From: Epiperipatus broadwayi
Taxonomy: Eukaryota; Onychophora; Udeonychophora; Euonychophora; Peripatidae
NCBI GenBank assembly: GCA_028023455.1
Contig: JAQFVV010000050.1
Span: 984,411-1,048,410 of the forward strand
Length of the DNA: 64,000 nt
Direction: 5' to 3'
The notes beneath the pieces are model-generated. The model made no database searches, was not told the origin of the DNA, and was given only the letters and a program-made list of their open reading frames with translations. Of the stretch, positions 24,716-36,990 are shown piece by piece (within the stretch, counting starts at the first letter, position 1; each line of letters opens with the position of its first letter). A program made the translations under genes and the position numbers.

Positions 24716-24844
24716 AAGTGCAGGTATAAAAAAGTTTGTACTGTAGAAAAAATTCATATTTCAAAATATTGCTTTAATTAAATACACACAAACAGAAAAG
24801 GAAAACGCAATGCTGATTTTACTGAGAAATAGATTTCATATTTA

Positions 24845-25235
24845 GACTGGAGTAGGATTATTTCCTTTTCTTCAGGCTTTACTGGCATAATGAGGATCAG
24901 TACAAGCATAGAAATAGAACCTGTACCTTTAGATTCGTGAATAATGCATTTAGGTCGATGTTTTAACCAGATCCATGATTATGAAATTAAAGTGATTCTC
25001 TAACTAGCAACCATAATTTGATAATGTGTCATATAAAAATCTCAATTTCGATTCCCATGTTAATACTATCCCTATTCAGACCATAACCATCTAAAAAGGG
25101 GAAGAGAATAATATCATTTGAAGTATGTTATATACAAACCTGTTCACTATTATCAAAAATTGAATGTATTTGAAAAGTTTAAATAAAATATGATTTTTTT
25201 CTAAAGACATTTATCAATTAATTCTGTATGATGGA
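24845..25235. mobile_element. Decayed PLE-A palindrome
   Basis: Both arms have PLE-A tail landmarks: 'ttccttttcttcaggctttactggc' and 'gaacctgtacctttagattc' on the left in minus orientation; 'cgattcccatgttaatac', 'aaaggggaagagaataatat' and 'atgatggaaatagt' on the right in plus orientation. The tRNA-like cores are degraded. Confidence 0.65.
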
Positions 25236-25298
25236 AATAGTTTAATTTATAATTACAATTCGAATAAGCATTTATTTTATAACGTCTTGCGTGCGATT

Positions 25299-25613
25299 AT
25301 AATTACGATAGAATGACAGCCTGTTAAGCTAAATTGCGCAGACACTGTGAGAATGTTGTTAATAAATGAATACCTTCGAACAACCACATGATATAGTATT
25401 TATATAAGAGTAAAAGGAATCCTTTTACTCTTATATAAATACTCCTTTTACTCTTATATAAATACTATATCATGTGGTTGTTCGAAGGTATTCATTTATT
25501 AACAACATTCTCACAGCGTCTGCGCAATTTAGCTTCGAAGGTATTCATTTATAACAACATTCTCACAGCGTCTGCGCAATTTAGCTTTACAGGCTGTCAT
25601 TCTATCGTAATTA
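25299..25613. repeat. Hairpin with serial internal duplications
   Basis: Left arm 25299-25419 (starts ATAATTACGATAGAATGACA) is inverted in 25420-25613. The right arm contains two direct duplications: TCCTTTTACTCTTATATAAA is repeated 24 bp apart near the apex, and the 53-bp segment TTCGAAGGTATTCATTTAT... to ...TGCGCAATTTAGC (25481-25533) is repeated at 25535-25586. Arms are almost identical apart from these. No coding potential. Confidence 0.9.
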
Positions 25614-26035
25614 CAATTCATAAAAATAGATGGAATATTAAACTGGTGATACTGATATATAATCTATATCAGAGGTTTTCATTTATTAATATGGCCATTG
25701 GGCTGCTGATATTTGATGGAAAGGCTTAGTGACATGTTAATAATTATGCAAAATAGAATGCAAAAAAATTCTACTTACAAAAGTAAACTATTCTTTGTTT
25801 TGATGAGATGCATTGGCAGGTATATTTTATAATAAATTGAGTTTCTTTTCATAATAAATTTTGTCTGCTTAAAATTATATATATACAAAAGAACATGGAC
25901 ACAGCTTTGATCTACAATGTGATAATAGAAAGATGAAAATAAAAGAGTCTTGATACATTGCAAATAACAACAACACTGAAAACAAAACAACCAATAAATT
26001 CCAATTATCAAACTGTAAATTAGTCCATTTACATG
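25614..26035. other. No supported gene
   Basis: AT-rich sequence downstream, on the minus strand, of the hydrophobic ORF at 26036-26494. A 78-codon minus frame here is Tyr/Phe/Ile-rich and has no convincing features. Confidence 0.4.
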
Positions 26036-26494
26036 TTAAGAATAATAAATAGCATTATAAAGGTGGCAAAATAAATATAATAATATAATTATGATTATGG
26101 TGCTAGGCACGAAAATACTCCATACCAAACAGAAAACTAATGAAAGAAAAATAAAACACTTCACCAGGCAAACATATGTAAAGTTATTACACATAAACAA
26201 TGAAGTTGAAATAAAATTATATACATAAATATTATTGAATAAAATCAGAATGAATGTCATCTTCTTATTTTTGGAGAATCTCATGTCAATCTCTCTGCAA
26301 TAATCACACAGCACAGACATCAATACAATTGAGCTAAAACTAATACAGATATCAAATATATTTTCCTCGAACATGAGTTTAAACATGGTCACAACTTTGA
26401 ACTCACAGCCATCAATATTGTCTGCTCTGAAAGAAATGATGCTGAATAGAAAATTAAAGAAGCCTGGTGCCAATGATATACATGCAATTAACAA
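26036..26494 (-). CDS. Possible hydrophobic membrane-protein exon (unrecognised)
   Basis: The longest frame here not explained by a repeat: 152 codons on the minus strand, beginning at a TTG after an upstream in-frame TAG, so the true start, if any, is unknown. Four or five hydrophobic segments are visible (about residues 1-22, 44-64, 78-100, 107-127 and 128-146) separated by charged loops such as REIDMRFSKNKK. It contains several Cys, Asp and Arg residues, unlike pure AT-driven nonsense, but T-rich DNA readily yields hydrophobic frames. The pattern loosely recalls multi-pass proteins; I do not assign a family. A 'tgtgtag' just upstream could be a splice acceptor, so it may be an exon. Most likely alternative: a chance open frame. 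Confidence 0.22.
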   Translation of the reverse strand: MLIACISLAPGFFNFLFSIISFRADNIDGCEFKVVTMFKLMFEENIFDICISFSSIVLMSVLCDYCREIDMRFSKNKKMTFILILFNNIYVYNFISTSLFMCNNFTYVCLVKCFIFLSLVFCLVWSIFVPSTIIIIILLYLFCHLYNAIYYS

Positions 26495-27356
26495 GAAAGA
26501 ATTCTACACACCCCCTTTCAAAGAATGTTTCATTTAAATAAATTCATTTACTTCTAAAATTTTATGTAAATCACTATCTTTGTGATTTATCTATAAATCT
26601 CACAATGTTCTAGGACATTATAGCGATGAGTATGACTAACAGTTAATTGAAAGCATGTTCAGTATACTATGTTGATGTATTTAACATTTTTAATTTAAAG
26701 ATAGTAAACCATCTTTTATCACATGATCACCAAGCTTTCTAGCATCCATTGATTACTCTGATTGGCACAGGGTGTCACTAATGTATGGAGAGTTTTGCCT
26801 TGTTTAAACCATCTTTTCTTAGTATATACATTGTATGTATTATTATACTAATAATTATATTAAAATTCATAATTAAACTTTTTGCATTCTTTTTTTTCAA
26901 CTCACAAAACTTTAATGCAAAGTCTAATCATTATAAGCATTTTGTATCACAGACCACATCTGCGTGCCTATGAGATTCCAGGTTGTGCAACCACATTTCT
27001 ATTCTTTAATTACATACATAACAATTCTCTAACTCATTCATTCTTTCCTTATTTCATTTTCTTTCTATTCTTTGTTTACCTTCCATTTTCATCTCTCATT
27101 CTTTTAAAAAAATAATGTTATAAGTAATGCAAAATATGGATATTTTGAAAAATTAAATTATACGATAATAAAATAAATAAGTAAAATAGTGTTATTCATA
27201 AAATTGACCTGGAAAATGCTTAGAGATAGAAAATGTTAAAAGAAAATTAAAAAACTGCATAAAAAGAGAAATGAAAGAGGGGAAAAATGAAAATGAATTT
27301 AAGATAAAAAGTAGTTATAAATATGGTATAGCAAAATATCACATGAGCCATAATGA
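26495..27356. other. No gene seen
   Basis: AT-rich. Overlapping short plus frames at 26785-27115 are Phe/Ser-rich and unconvincing. Confidence 0.45.
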
Positions 27357-27540
27357 TTAACAGTGCAAAATTCTCTTTTACTCCAATTGTGCCACCTAGT
27401 GTAAGCTTGAAGACCAATAAATAATACATAGTGGTGATTGAGAAATCTGCATTGATTGCTAATCTGTTCATAACACTGACTAAATTCTAGATTATGGCCT
27501 TTATTAGTAAGGACTTTTGGATCCTGGGATAATTAACCAA
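27357..27540. repeat. Family F, partial arm
   Basis: Contains 'gtgccacctagtgtaagctt' and the following 'ctagattatggc...ttagtaaggacttttggat' phrase shared with 47235-47625 and 51193-51590. Confidence 0.6.
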
Positions 27541-27774
27541 GAAATTAAAACATGTCTAGAGATATGAAATAGGACTGCACTGAAAAGGTGTTTACTAAGG
27601 ACTATCATTTAGCATTTTTGATTGCTCAAATTAACCATAAGTGATATATCAGAAGTGAAATAAAATTTGCTACTTTAAATGTATGAATAGCAAATAAATA
27701 AATAGACCATTTAAGATAATATTTGGAATTTAATTTGCAAAAAAAAAAAAAAAAAAGATATATATTTTATAATG
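27541..27774. other. Spacer with an A-tract
   Basis: A run of 18 A near 27739-27756 precedes a candidate degenerate target duplication (27760-27774). Confidence 0.4.
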
Positions 27775-28351
27775 TTTTCCTGAAGGTTTGTAATGATGGT
27801 ATTTCAGTTGTGTTTATATCTTGAACTATTTTGATCAACTAATATTAAGAATTAAATGTCTTTAGAAAAATTTATATAAATTTTTCAATTATATTCAACC
27901 ATTTGTTAATAATGGCCAATAGGTTAAGATATGCATATCATTTGACTGGTATTATTCTCCTCTCTTCTTCAGGTTTTTCTGGCCTCACTAATGACAGTAC
28001 TAGCATGGTAATTAAACCTGGACTCTGAGATTTTAGAAATATTGAATTTTATGCAAATGCTCTGACCAACTGCTTGTCAGGATGGCTCAGTTGGTTAGAG
28101 AGTTATCTTAAAATTCAACATTCTAGAATCTAAAAGTCCAAGTTTAATTCTCATGCGAGAGTTATCACTGGTTAAGACAGCAACACCTGAAGAAAACAGA
28201 AGAACAATATCACTCCAAATGTTGTGCATGTACTAACCTGTGTGCTATTATTAACAGTTGAATGTAATTGCAAAATATAAAGTTAAATTTTTCTAAAGAC
28301 ATTCAACACTTAATATTACATGATGGAAATAGTCCAATACATACACATATC
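27775..28351. mobile_element. PLE-A palindrome with two tRNA-like heads facing each other
   Basis: The left arm (27775-28073) is a minus-strand PLE-A tail: terminal repeat, 'attaaatgtctttagaaaaa', hammerhead-like region, tRNA-like segment. The right arm (28074-28351) is the same in plus orientation, starting GTCAGGATGGCTCAGTTGG. The two meet within the tRNA-like sequence. Outer flanks ATATATTTTATAATG (27760-27774) and ATATATTCTATAAGT (28352-28366) may be a worn target duplication. The hammerhead-like stem is degraded ('ctgaagaaaacagaagaaca'). Confidence 0.8.
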
Positions 28352-28384
28352 ATATATTCTATAAGTTTATTGATACACTCTTAA

Positions 28385-28740
28385 TTGTGCAATTGTTAGT
28401 CATCATCATCATTTTCAGATCTACTGAAGAATAAAGGTCACTCCAAATTCAATCCAGTTTCTCCCATTTATCTAGCCTCTCTTGTCCACATATACCATTA
28501 AACTTCCTTGTTTCATCTATCAATGTTGAATGTGATATACTGTTAATTATGAAACTATTTCTCATCATCATCATCTTCTTCAATTTATTAATCTACTTCA
28601 GGATAAAAGTATCTCCAAGTTCAATCCAGTTTCTTCGATTTATCTAGCTGTTCATTTCCATATATACCAGAAAAACTTTCTTATTTCATTCATTCACTTT
28701 GCATGTGATCCCTTTCTAGGTCTTTTGGAATATATTGTGA
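28385..28740 (-). pseudogene. Two adjacent RTE 3' ends, decayed
   Basis: Two minus-strand segments, about 28385-28525 and 28570-28740, each begin (plus-strand view) with catcatcat, then 'gataaa.gt..ctccaagttcaatccagtttct', matching the ETF/ENF...WIELG-type tail of the RTE copies at 1328-1640 and 57903-58262. The second extends to RPRKG and WMNEIRK-like text. Side-by-side 3' ends suggest two insertions, or one insertion with an internal duplication. Every frame is broken. Confidence 0.75.
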
Positions 28741-31025
28741 TGGTCAGATTGGTACCTTCATTTAACAAAACCTAGAGGCCAGGCAAAATACCTTAAAGAC
28801 AATTGGAATGGGATGGAGAGATTCCAGGTCCAACTAAGCTTCAACCCATTTACACTTGCTCTATGAATTAAAACCATATGGAGGACATTTTTGCGGTTAC
28901 ACATGGATTTTAATTTATGCTAACACAAAGGTAAAATTAACACTTAAAACTATAATGCATATAAAATTTATTAAATGTAATAAATAAAATGGAATTGGGA
29001 TAAGAGATAAAAATGAGTTAAATTTAAATAGATTTATTAATCAATAAATCAAACAACAAAATGGAAACAATAAATATGAATATTTAATGTGGTATGAAAT
29101 ACACACAGGTGTTACATAGAGAGATGAGATTAAATTGAATTACAAATGTTTAGATATATGGATATGTGTATAGTAAATAAATTATGCCTATTTCAGTTAA
29201 TATGCAAAAATCCTATCTTTATATCTATATCATGGTATCCTAAATTACAAGTGAATATGCTAGTGGAAGATATATTGCTAATTACAGCACTAATATGGGG
29301 ATTTACCTAGAGATTAAAAGGTGAAAAATAATAAAACTCTAGGATGATGCAGATTTAGTCTAATAATCAAAGAATTCAGTTTCAGACTAATGCTAGATAA
29401 TTATTTAGCACAGAGAAAAGAGCTGGTTAGCTTATATCAAGATATATTTGCTATGCAACAAACAAAAATATAAAAAAAAATGTTTGCAGTGTGGGTGGGT
29501 AGTTGTTCACGAAATTTCACATCAAAATGTGTGGTACCCTAAGAATGGACAACTTGCTACTAATAAGGTTCAACGAACATTCTGAGTTCAGAAACTTGGA
29601 AAGGCTTAATACAAAATGGAGTCTGGATTCTTGTGCTCCAGTTCTATAAAGGGATAGCCTTAGTTGAACTAAGCATATGGGAACAACCTCCACTGTGAGC
29701 CCATTAAAAGATGCAGCAAGATGTTATGTACAAAACAGACTTTGTAAGAACACACCCACAATGCATAAAGTAGAATACAACAATGTATATTTAAATTGCT
29801 TAAAACAGATAGCTTCTAACTGTATAAATAAGAGAACCCAATTCTTAAAATAAGCATAATAATCATGCTACCTTAACAGTCTGAAACTACATTATTAATC
29901 TAGATTAATATCCTCAATCTACATATCAGTTTTATTAAGGAGGAGAAGATATATCTAGATGGATAGTCAATAATACACTATTAAATGTACCTTAATGCTA
30001 TCTCTAAGGCTAGTCTATGAGTTTCAATAAAACAGATGTTCAAAGTTAAATTTAATAACTCTGATTGTGCAAACCATAATAGATATTTGTACAATATAAA
30101 ACTAAATCAAAATGTTAATCACAAGCACATAGTGATCAGTTATTATACAAACATAGTAGGACTTTGCGACAGCATGCCAATGAGTTAAATAAGCATTATT
30201 AAAATCTATTTAATGGAAGATATACATTATTTTATCTTTGTTAAAAGTTCATCAGATTTAATACAGGCTCACTGTTTCAAGATATTTGGCATATCATAAC
30301 ATATATTAAATAAACTTTAAAGAAATTAACAGAAAAATTCATAGGCAAGACTGCAGTACAAATATAGATTAACATACACATTAGACTACAGTTATTACAT
30401 TTTAGGATAGTTAAATTTGAAACTAACAAAGAGAGTCATAGGCAAGTTTCACGAGAGTTTTATATTATGTTAGACAAAAATAACATTTTTAAACATTCAC
30501 CTTTAAATTACAAGCTAGCTTTAAGTAGATTAAGGTTCTAAGATTAAGTCAATTTTAGAGCCATGTGATGTTTGAATGATAACCAAGTTTCTCACAGTTT
30601 GTTTGGGCACATCAAGTGACAAGTATAGTAGCACTCTTGAGCTCTGGATAGGAAGCATGAATTAGTTGTTATATTATTGTATCAGGTGGTTGGTAGGAAC
30701 ATCTCACACTCCTAGGATGATGATGCTGCAACAGTCAGCATGCAGGATGAGACTAGAGATCGCTGTCTCCCAAAGCAGGGAAACAGCAATTCTCACCCTC
30801 CTACTTCATATAAAAATTACAACTGGCATGGAGTCTAGTGGCAATGCTTCTTGAAAATTATACAGAGTAGTTTTGATGTATAAAATATGGCCTATTTGTA
30901 TGATCCCAATATCAGATTATAATTCTGACAACAAAATTATTTTCTGCGGTGGAATCCATTACCATCTTTTTAAGATTTTATATTTTATTAAAATAATTCA
31001 AATCTTTGTTTTAATTTTTTAACAG
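28741..31025. other. Long stretch without a recognised gene
   Basis: Mixed composition. The parts at 28750-28900, 29470-29760 and 30590-30860 are richer in G+C than the rest and may be old repeats or regulatory DNA, but no protein family or RNA gene is recognisable. Confidence 0.45.
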
Positions 31026-31149
31026 GATGTTTGGTCTAAATTTGACCACTTCTAAACCCTCAAGACCTAGCAATAGCTCCAGTCGAGAAGATATTGTTTA
31101 CAAGAAAATATATTTTGATAAAATATTATTGCCAAAATTAAAATTTTAG
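31026..31149 (+). CDS. Possible terminal exon (speculative)
   Basis: A pyrimidine-rich run and 'ttttttaacag' (a good splice acceptor) precede GATGTTTGG. One frame is open for 41 codons, starting MFGLNLTTSKPSRPSNSS then SREDIVYKK and ending TAG at 31147-31149. The Ser/Pro/Arg-rich part resembles a disordered protein tail and has near-normal codon use. There is no strong splice donor inside, so it would be a last coding exon. No homolog is recognised, and chance is a real alternative. Confidence 0.2.
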
Positions 31150-31429
31150 ACTTTTATCTCATACTATACTAATACAGGTACATATGGTGTGATTCTGGTT
31201 TACAATAATTTCTAAGTTAAAATGAGGAATTATAAGAAGTGACTAAATAATATTACACTACATATGTATCACAATAGTATGAAGACTACACATATATACA
31301 TGTGATTCTAATGTTTAAAATGAAAGAGTGACTCTTTCAAAGAAACAAAATTTACAATTCAAAATACATTATTTTAAGTTAAAATACCTGCTGTAATACA
31401 GCTATATCTAAGATATTATGGACACTTAT

Positions 31430-31466
<37 letters not shown>

Positions 31467-32364
31467 AAACAGACATGTTGTTTCATACATCCTAAAGTTA
31501 CACCTTCTCCATTTCATTTTGAAATAGTTTGATTAAAAAGCTGATAGTTATAAAATCAATATTTAAAATTGGAAATTAAATGACACATTTATTAATAAAT
31601 TTTTATTATTAAAACTCAGTGGTTTCAAATGTTACCAATGTAATATTTTTTTTGTTGAGCTGAATGTTTACAAATTACAGTATAAACAAGACAGCACCAC
31701 TTTATTGCCCTAGGCAGTGGAAGACACCATATTTATGAACAACAAGCTGATAAGAAGAGAGATTGATAAGAAAAATGGGGGAAGCCAAAGAGTATAAATA
31801 AAGAAATCAGGCAATTGTTGATTATTCAGAGGTTAGTTAACTTAATTACTAGTGATATAATCATTGTCATTGCTATGCAGCTAAATCCAGTTTTAAAAAA
31901 CCGGACCAACTGAACTTGGAACCAGTGAGGCTGTCAATATAAGAAGAAACCTATAGTTACTGTAAAAACTAAATGATGAAGAGACATATTACTAATATGG
32001 AAAACACAACAATACTTTGCTAACAAGAATAGCTTTCTCTCTTTCTTTCCATACCATGAAGAAGTCATGAAGTTGAAAAATAATGCCTAGATGACTACCA
32101 AAAGAAAGCGTGTACCATTCAGCTTAAAGACCAATCCCTTTTCAGTATAAAGGTTTACTACTGGTGAACTGCTGTCAGATAAATTTCAAGGTAAGAGGAC
32201 TATAGATAACATCTAAACCTTTATAGTATAATATAATTGCCATTACTGTCATTGAAAACATAAAATGAAAAATGTAGTTATTTAAAATGACTAATTTACA
32301 AATATAAAATGATTAATTTACAAATGATAAAATATTATGTCAACTAAGAAAGAGTTAATATTTT
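31150..32364. other. No gene; (TA)n microsatellite
   Basis: A (TA)n tract of about 32 bp lies at 31432-31464. The remainder, including 31680-32160, contains no recognisable gene. Confidence 0.5.
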
Positions 32365-32790
32365 TAAAACTGCATCCACACCTGAATTACAAATATGTTA
32401 CTATTAAATATGACTTAAATCTGTGTCCATATACCTAAGTTAAAGATGTGCTTATATAATAGGTTGGAGATATGTTTGTGTACTGAAATTAAATATGTAT
32501 TTATATATGAGAATGACTGAAATCTTTGTCCATATACCTAAGTTAAAAATGTGCTTATATAGTGGGCATCATAAATTTGTGTTTATATAATGTGTCTCTA
32601 TACTTTAAGTCTACATCCATATATCTACCTTAAAAAAGTGTTTATATACTTGAATTAAACATGTATTTATATATGTGAATAACTTCAATCTGCATTTATA
32701 TACCTAGATTAAAATATGCTTCTATTAAATATAAATTTATATACATGAATGATGTAAATCTGCATCTGTACATAAGAATTAATTTTGTGA
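32365..32790. repeat. Decayed minisatellite
   Basis: About six diverged units built on 'ctgcatccatatacctaagt' then 'taaaaatgtgcttatataat' and 'gtatttatatatgtgaatga'. Unit starts fall at about 32369, 32421, 32524, 32611, 32690 and 32760, so spacing varies from about 50 to 103 bp through indels. Confidence 0.7.
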
Positions 32791-35700
32791 ACATATTCAA
32801 ATAGAATTATTGGCTTCTAAATAATTAAATAAAAAGGATGAATCCATATGCAAACTAAAAATACCTAAAAGTATTTGGTAATAAAAAGTAACAGCCATGT
32901 CTACAATGTTAGGTGCATGCACATGTGAAGAAAATCTAGATTCACAAAAGAAAGATTTACCTTGAGAAATGATAGAGGTGGTATCCATGATGTACACATG
33001 GATATCTAACTAAGTCCCTACTGTGTGAATGCTTCCTGAACATGATGATTGAATATCAAGGATGGAAACTGTGAGATCAACAATGATGGGACCAGGCATC
33101 AGAGAAATTACCAAAGTAATGGACTAACTGATTTATGGAAGCTGAACTGAAATGAAGTATTATGAAGAGCAGCATCCAAATACTATTATTGAAATAAATT
33201 ATTGTTATAGAAAATAATCATTACCTCAGTCTCATTTCATGTCATCAATTTTCTATTGCACTTGCTCAGAAGAATCTTATCATGTTTCCTGAGCTATGGC
33301 TGGAATAACTTGATCTGGATGAGTAAGGTTGCAGTGAGCTGGAACTCTAGTCGCACTGGGAAACCAAACAGATAAATATCTAGATGCTTTCAGTCTCTTT
33401 AATGCTACATCCTCTGATGAACAGGAAATATTGTTATGGCGTAATGCTGATTGTTCTTTCCTTCTTACCTATGCTCACCAGGAAATAAATCAAGCAACAG
33501 AGGAGTTGAAGTGCCAGTCTGGTTACAATATATATACAGTGATACATATATAACTATGTCAGCAAGGGTTTGGAACTGGCACAGACAGAGCTATGGGGAA
33601 ATAGGTGAAATGTATGTGAGGATAGGAATATACCATTTTAATATTGGGATCAAATTTAAGATTTCATCTGTATCTTTATATTAAAGCAATGTTCTGTAAG
33701 ATTTGGTAAATTTGCAGAAAAGCTAACCTGAAGGTAAAAATTTCAAGTTTGATTCTCCAACTGAATACCATTAACAAAAAAAAAAGAAAAAAAGAATGTA
33801 GTTTAAACTAACTAAAATGGAATTATTAAATACTTGATCTGCCATTTAGACTGCTCAAACATCACACGATTTCCTTTGAAATTAACAATGCAATTATTTT
33901 TTTATTTCTTAAAGCTATAATCAAAGAAGTTATTATTTTTTATTCTTTAAGTGTATAATAAATATTACTCTATTATTATAGTTACTCTTATTGATCTTAT
34001 TATTACCAAAGCCATTCTATAAAGTTCAATTAAAAGTTATGACTCCTTCAATTTAGATTAGAATATACAGATGAAATTTTGAGATATGTTTCTCCCCACA
34101 CTTAACAAAATATTAGCAAGATTATTTTTATTTGACTTGCTTTTATTACCATTTGATAGACATTTTCATTTTATAATAGCATAAATCCAAAGAGAATTTG
34201 TTTTGTATGACTTTAAATATGCAGCAAAAAAGAAAAAAAAACCCAAAGGAATGAATAGATTAAAAAAAAAAAAAAACTGAAACTAATTCTTCACAATATA
34301 TCTGGAACCACCATTAAAATTAGAAATTCTGAAGATTCCCCAAGGATATGTTTTGATAAAATACTAAAGAATGAAAGCAAATATATGTAAAAACAATCAA
34401 ATTATTTCACAACACTCCTAAATTGCACTCATAATCTTGTCAGCTATTTATCTTCTAAAAAAAAAAAACATATTTCTTGGGAAAAAAACAAAAATACTTT
34501 AAACAAGAGAACAAAAAATTAAAATATGTAATTCTCGTAATATAGCCCAATTTTCTATTTATAAACTATGATTGCATAAATTGTTACGCTTTGATTTAAA
34601 AGCGTCAAACTCACTTCAGCCACAATTTTGAAACCATACACTCCAGATAAATAGAGTACTGATTTTCACTAATCATTTATTAAAATAGAGATTGTCTCTA
34701 ACACAGATATAAACTTTAAATCTCGGTTAAAGATTAATTTACAATCGAATAGGTATACATTATACATATATATAATATTAAATCTTTTAATATAACTTAA
34801 AAACAACTTATCTGATTAGAGATTTGTTTCAAGAAATATATAGTGAAAAAATTTAGTTAGTTAACAGATTTCCTATATTGATGATATCTTATGTGATTCA
34901 AGAACATGGTGAATCACATCTAGCATTTACATTATGTATAGTATTTAATATATATATATATGATGGAATTAAAAGCCATTATGTTGCCTTTATAAAATAC
35001 TTTAATATAAAAATACTTGAATATAAAAATATAAACAAATATTATAGACAACAATATTTGAATTAATAAATAATAAATTTATTTACATCAAATCGATTTT
35101 CGTTCAAAAATAAAAAATAAAAAAATAAATTTGTAGTTGTGAAATGTATATTTTATTCATTCATTAATCAATGTTTGGTCATCATAATGAATATCAGTAC
35201 AAAAAATATAAAATATTTCATTGCAACATAGAGATTTTGAACTTGATTTTCAATTAATATTCAGGATGATGATGATGACTAAACTATATATTACCATTTT
35301 TGTAAAGATCACATGAAAAAATTCTACAAGAATTATGGGCTATAATTCCTGATCATCATCAATTTACAACCATCTATATGAAGGTCAGACTAAAAATCTC
35401 ATCATTAAATAGGTTCAGATAGAATTGGGATATATTAAATACATTCCTAAAGAGCCACAGAAAAGTATATATGATGACTCTCATAACTCTCATGTCATAA
35501 TATGCTTATTGATGCCCAGTCAACATACTGTCATTAGGCATTGGATGTTTATAAACAGTAATCAATGTTTAATCTTAATATTATATTAAATACTATGCTT
35601 TTTACAAATAATATTCACATAACTTGATAATGTATAAATATTAAACATATTTCTGGATTGTTTGAATGCTATCACTTGTTACATGTGCTTTTAAAACATA

Positions 35701-36557
35701 CACTAAAATATAATTTAGGAATAAGATCATCAAGAAATATATTGCCTACTGCTAAACTTAAAAAGATTGGTGGGGTAAGAATTCATTTATATTAATGCAA
35801 AATTGAATTTAAATTAGAAGCACATAAGAGCATATAAGAATAATGTAAGAAAAAGTGAATTAATAATTGCTCTATGTTAAATATCAGTGAAATATATTGA
35901 AAAATGAATTAATAAATCAATTAATGTCCTATTTTAAGCATAATGTTTTCTTGAGATTTGAAATAAGGAACTATGTAAAATGAAATTATTATTTATTAAA
36001 CATTGTTAAGGTTGAATACGAATTCCATGATGTTTCATCCAGGAGTAATCAATGTGATCCTTGATTTGACTATGAATTATAAATCTAGGATGATATATTG
36101 ATCAGGCCAAATTGTTAAATTTTATGGAATGTTAGCATGAAAATTAGAAAATTTATAAAAAGAAGTTTGATAAATCATACTTTCAGAGACAAAACTTGGA
36201 ACATTTTGCAATGATACTCATCAGATGACACCCATAATTGTGATGATGAGCATAAACAAAAACCTTTTATGCAAATGGTCACAAACTGAGATAACAAGAT
36301 GGAAATGATATATCAGCACAGTGTATGAAGTCAGAAACGTTCTCATTATTGTAATCATTTCAATCCTGAATAGTAGAATATTTTCTTTAGTTTAGTTTTA
36401 TTCTAAAGATTTCTTGTTATGAATATTGATACAATCATATTTCCAGATATAATCATGTGTGGTATAGAGTTCAGTGAATAAGTAATTGTAATATATTATG
36501 TATTTATGTGGCATTTAATTGATACATACATGTAGGAAATATACTTATGTGTTTGAA
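32791..36557. other. Long stretch without a recognised gene
   Basis: The part at 33000-33680 is somewhat richer in G+C, but frames are broken and unrecognised. A-tracts lie near 33776, 34262 and 34457. Nothing else is supported. Confidence 0.45.
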
Positions 36558-36990
36558 AAAGGTTTTTAATATCTGTTTTCAACCAGTTCTTAGTCATAAG
36601 TCTGAGACTTGGAAAATTAACAGAAAAGAAATACAGAAACTTCAGAACAGTCAATGAAGTATGGAGAAATACATGTTAGGAGTAACAAGAAGAGATGGAA
36701 AATGAAATACATGAATGATATTGATATCAATGAAAGAATTAAGAAACTGAAATAGAGTTAGGCTACATATATTGCTAGAAAAGATGATAATAGATGGGCA
36801 TTTGAAGCCTTACACCAGATCCCAAGAGATTGTAAAAGATCCAGAAAGAGACCACATGTGAGATGAATGGATGAAATAAAAAGTATGCAGGGATGATGTG
36901 AAGTGATGCTGGAGATCGAAGAAGGTGGAATGAACTTGGAAATACCTTTGTCCTGCAGTGGATCGATAATAGTTAAAAGTCATGTTAATG
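36558..36990 (+). pseudogene. RTE-like retrotransposon, 3' part, decayed
   Basis: Plus-strand frames give KVFNICFQPVLSHKSETW, corresponding to the conserved VFNTCVLPVLTYGSETW-type segment after the RT, then SMEKYMLGVTRRDGK and later KDPERDH and a WRSKKVE-like piece. Several stops and frameshifts interrupt it. It is collinear with the intact tail at 57903-58262 and extends further 5' than that copy. Confidence 0.8.
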
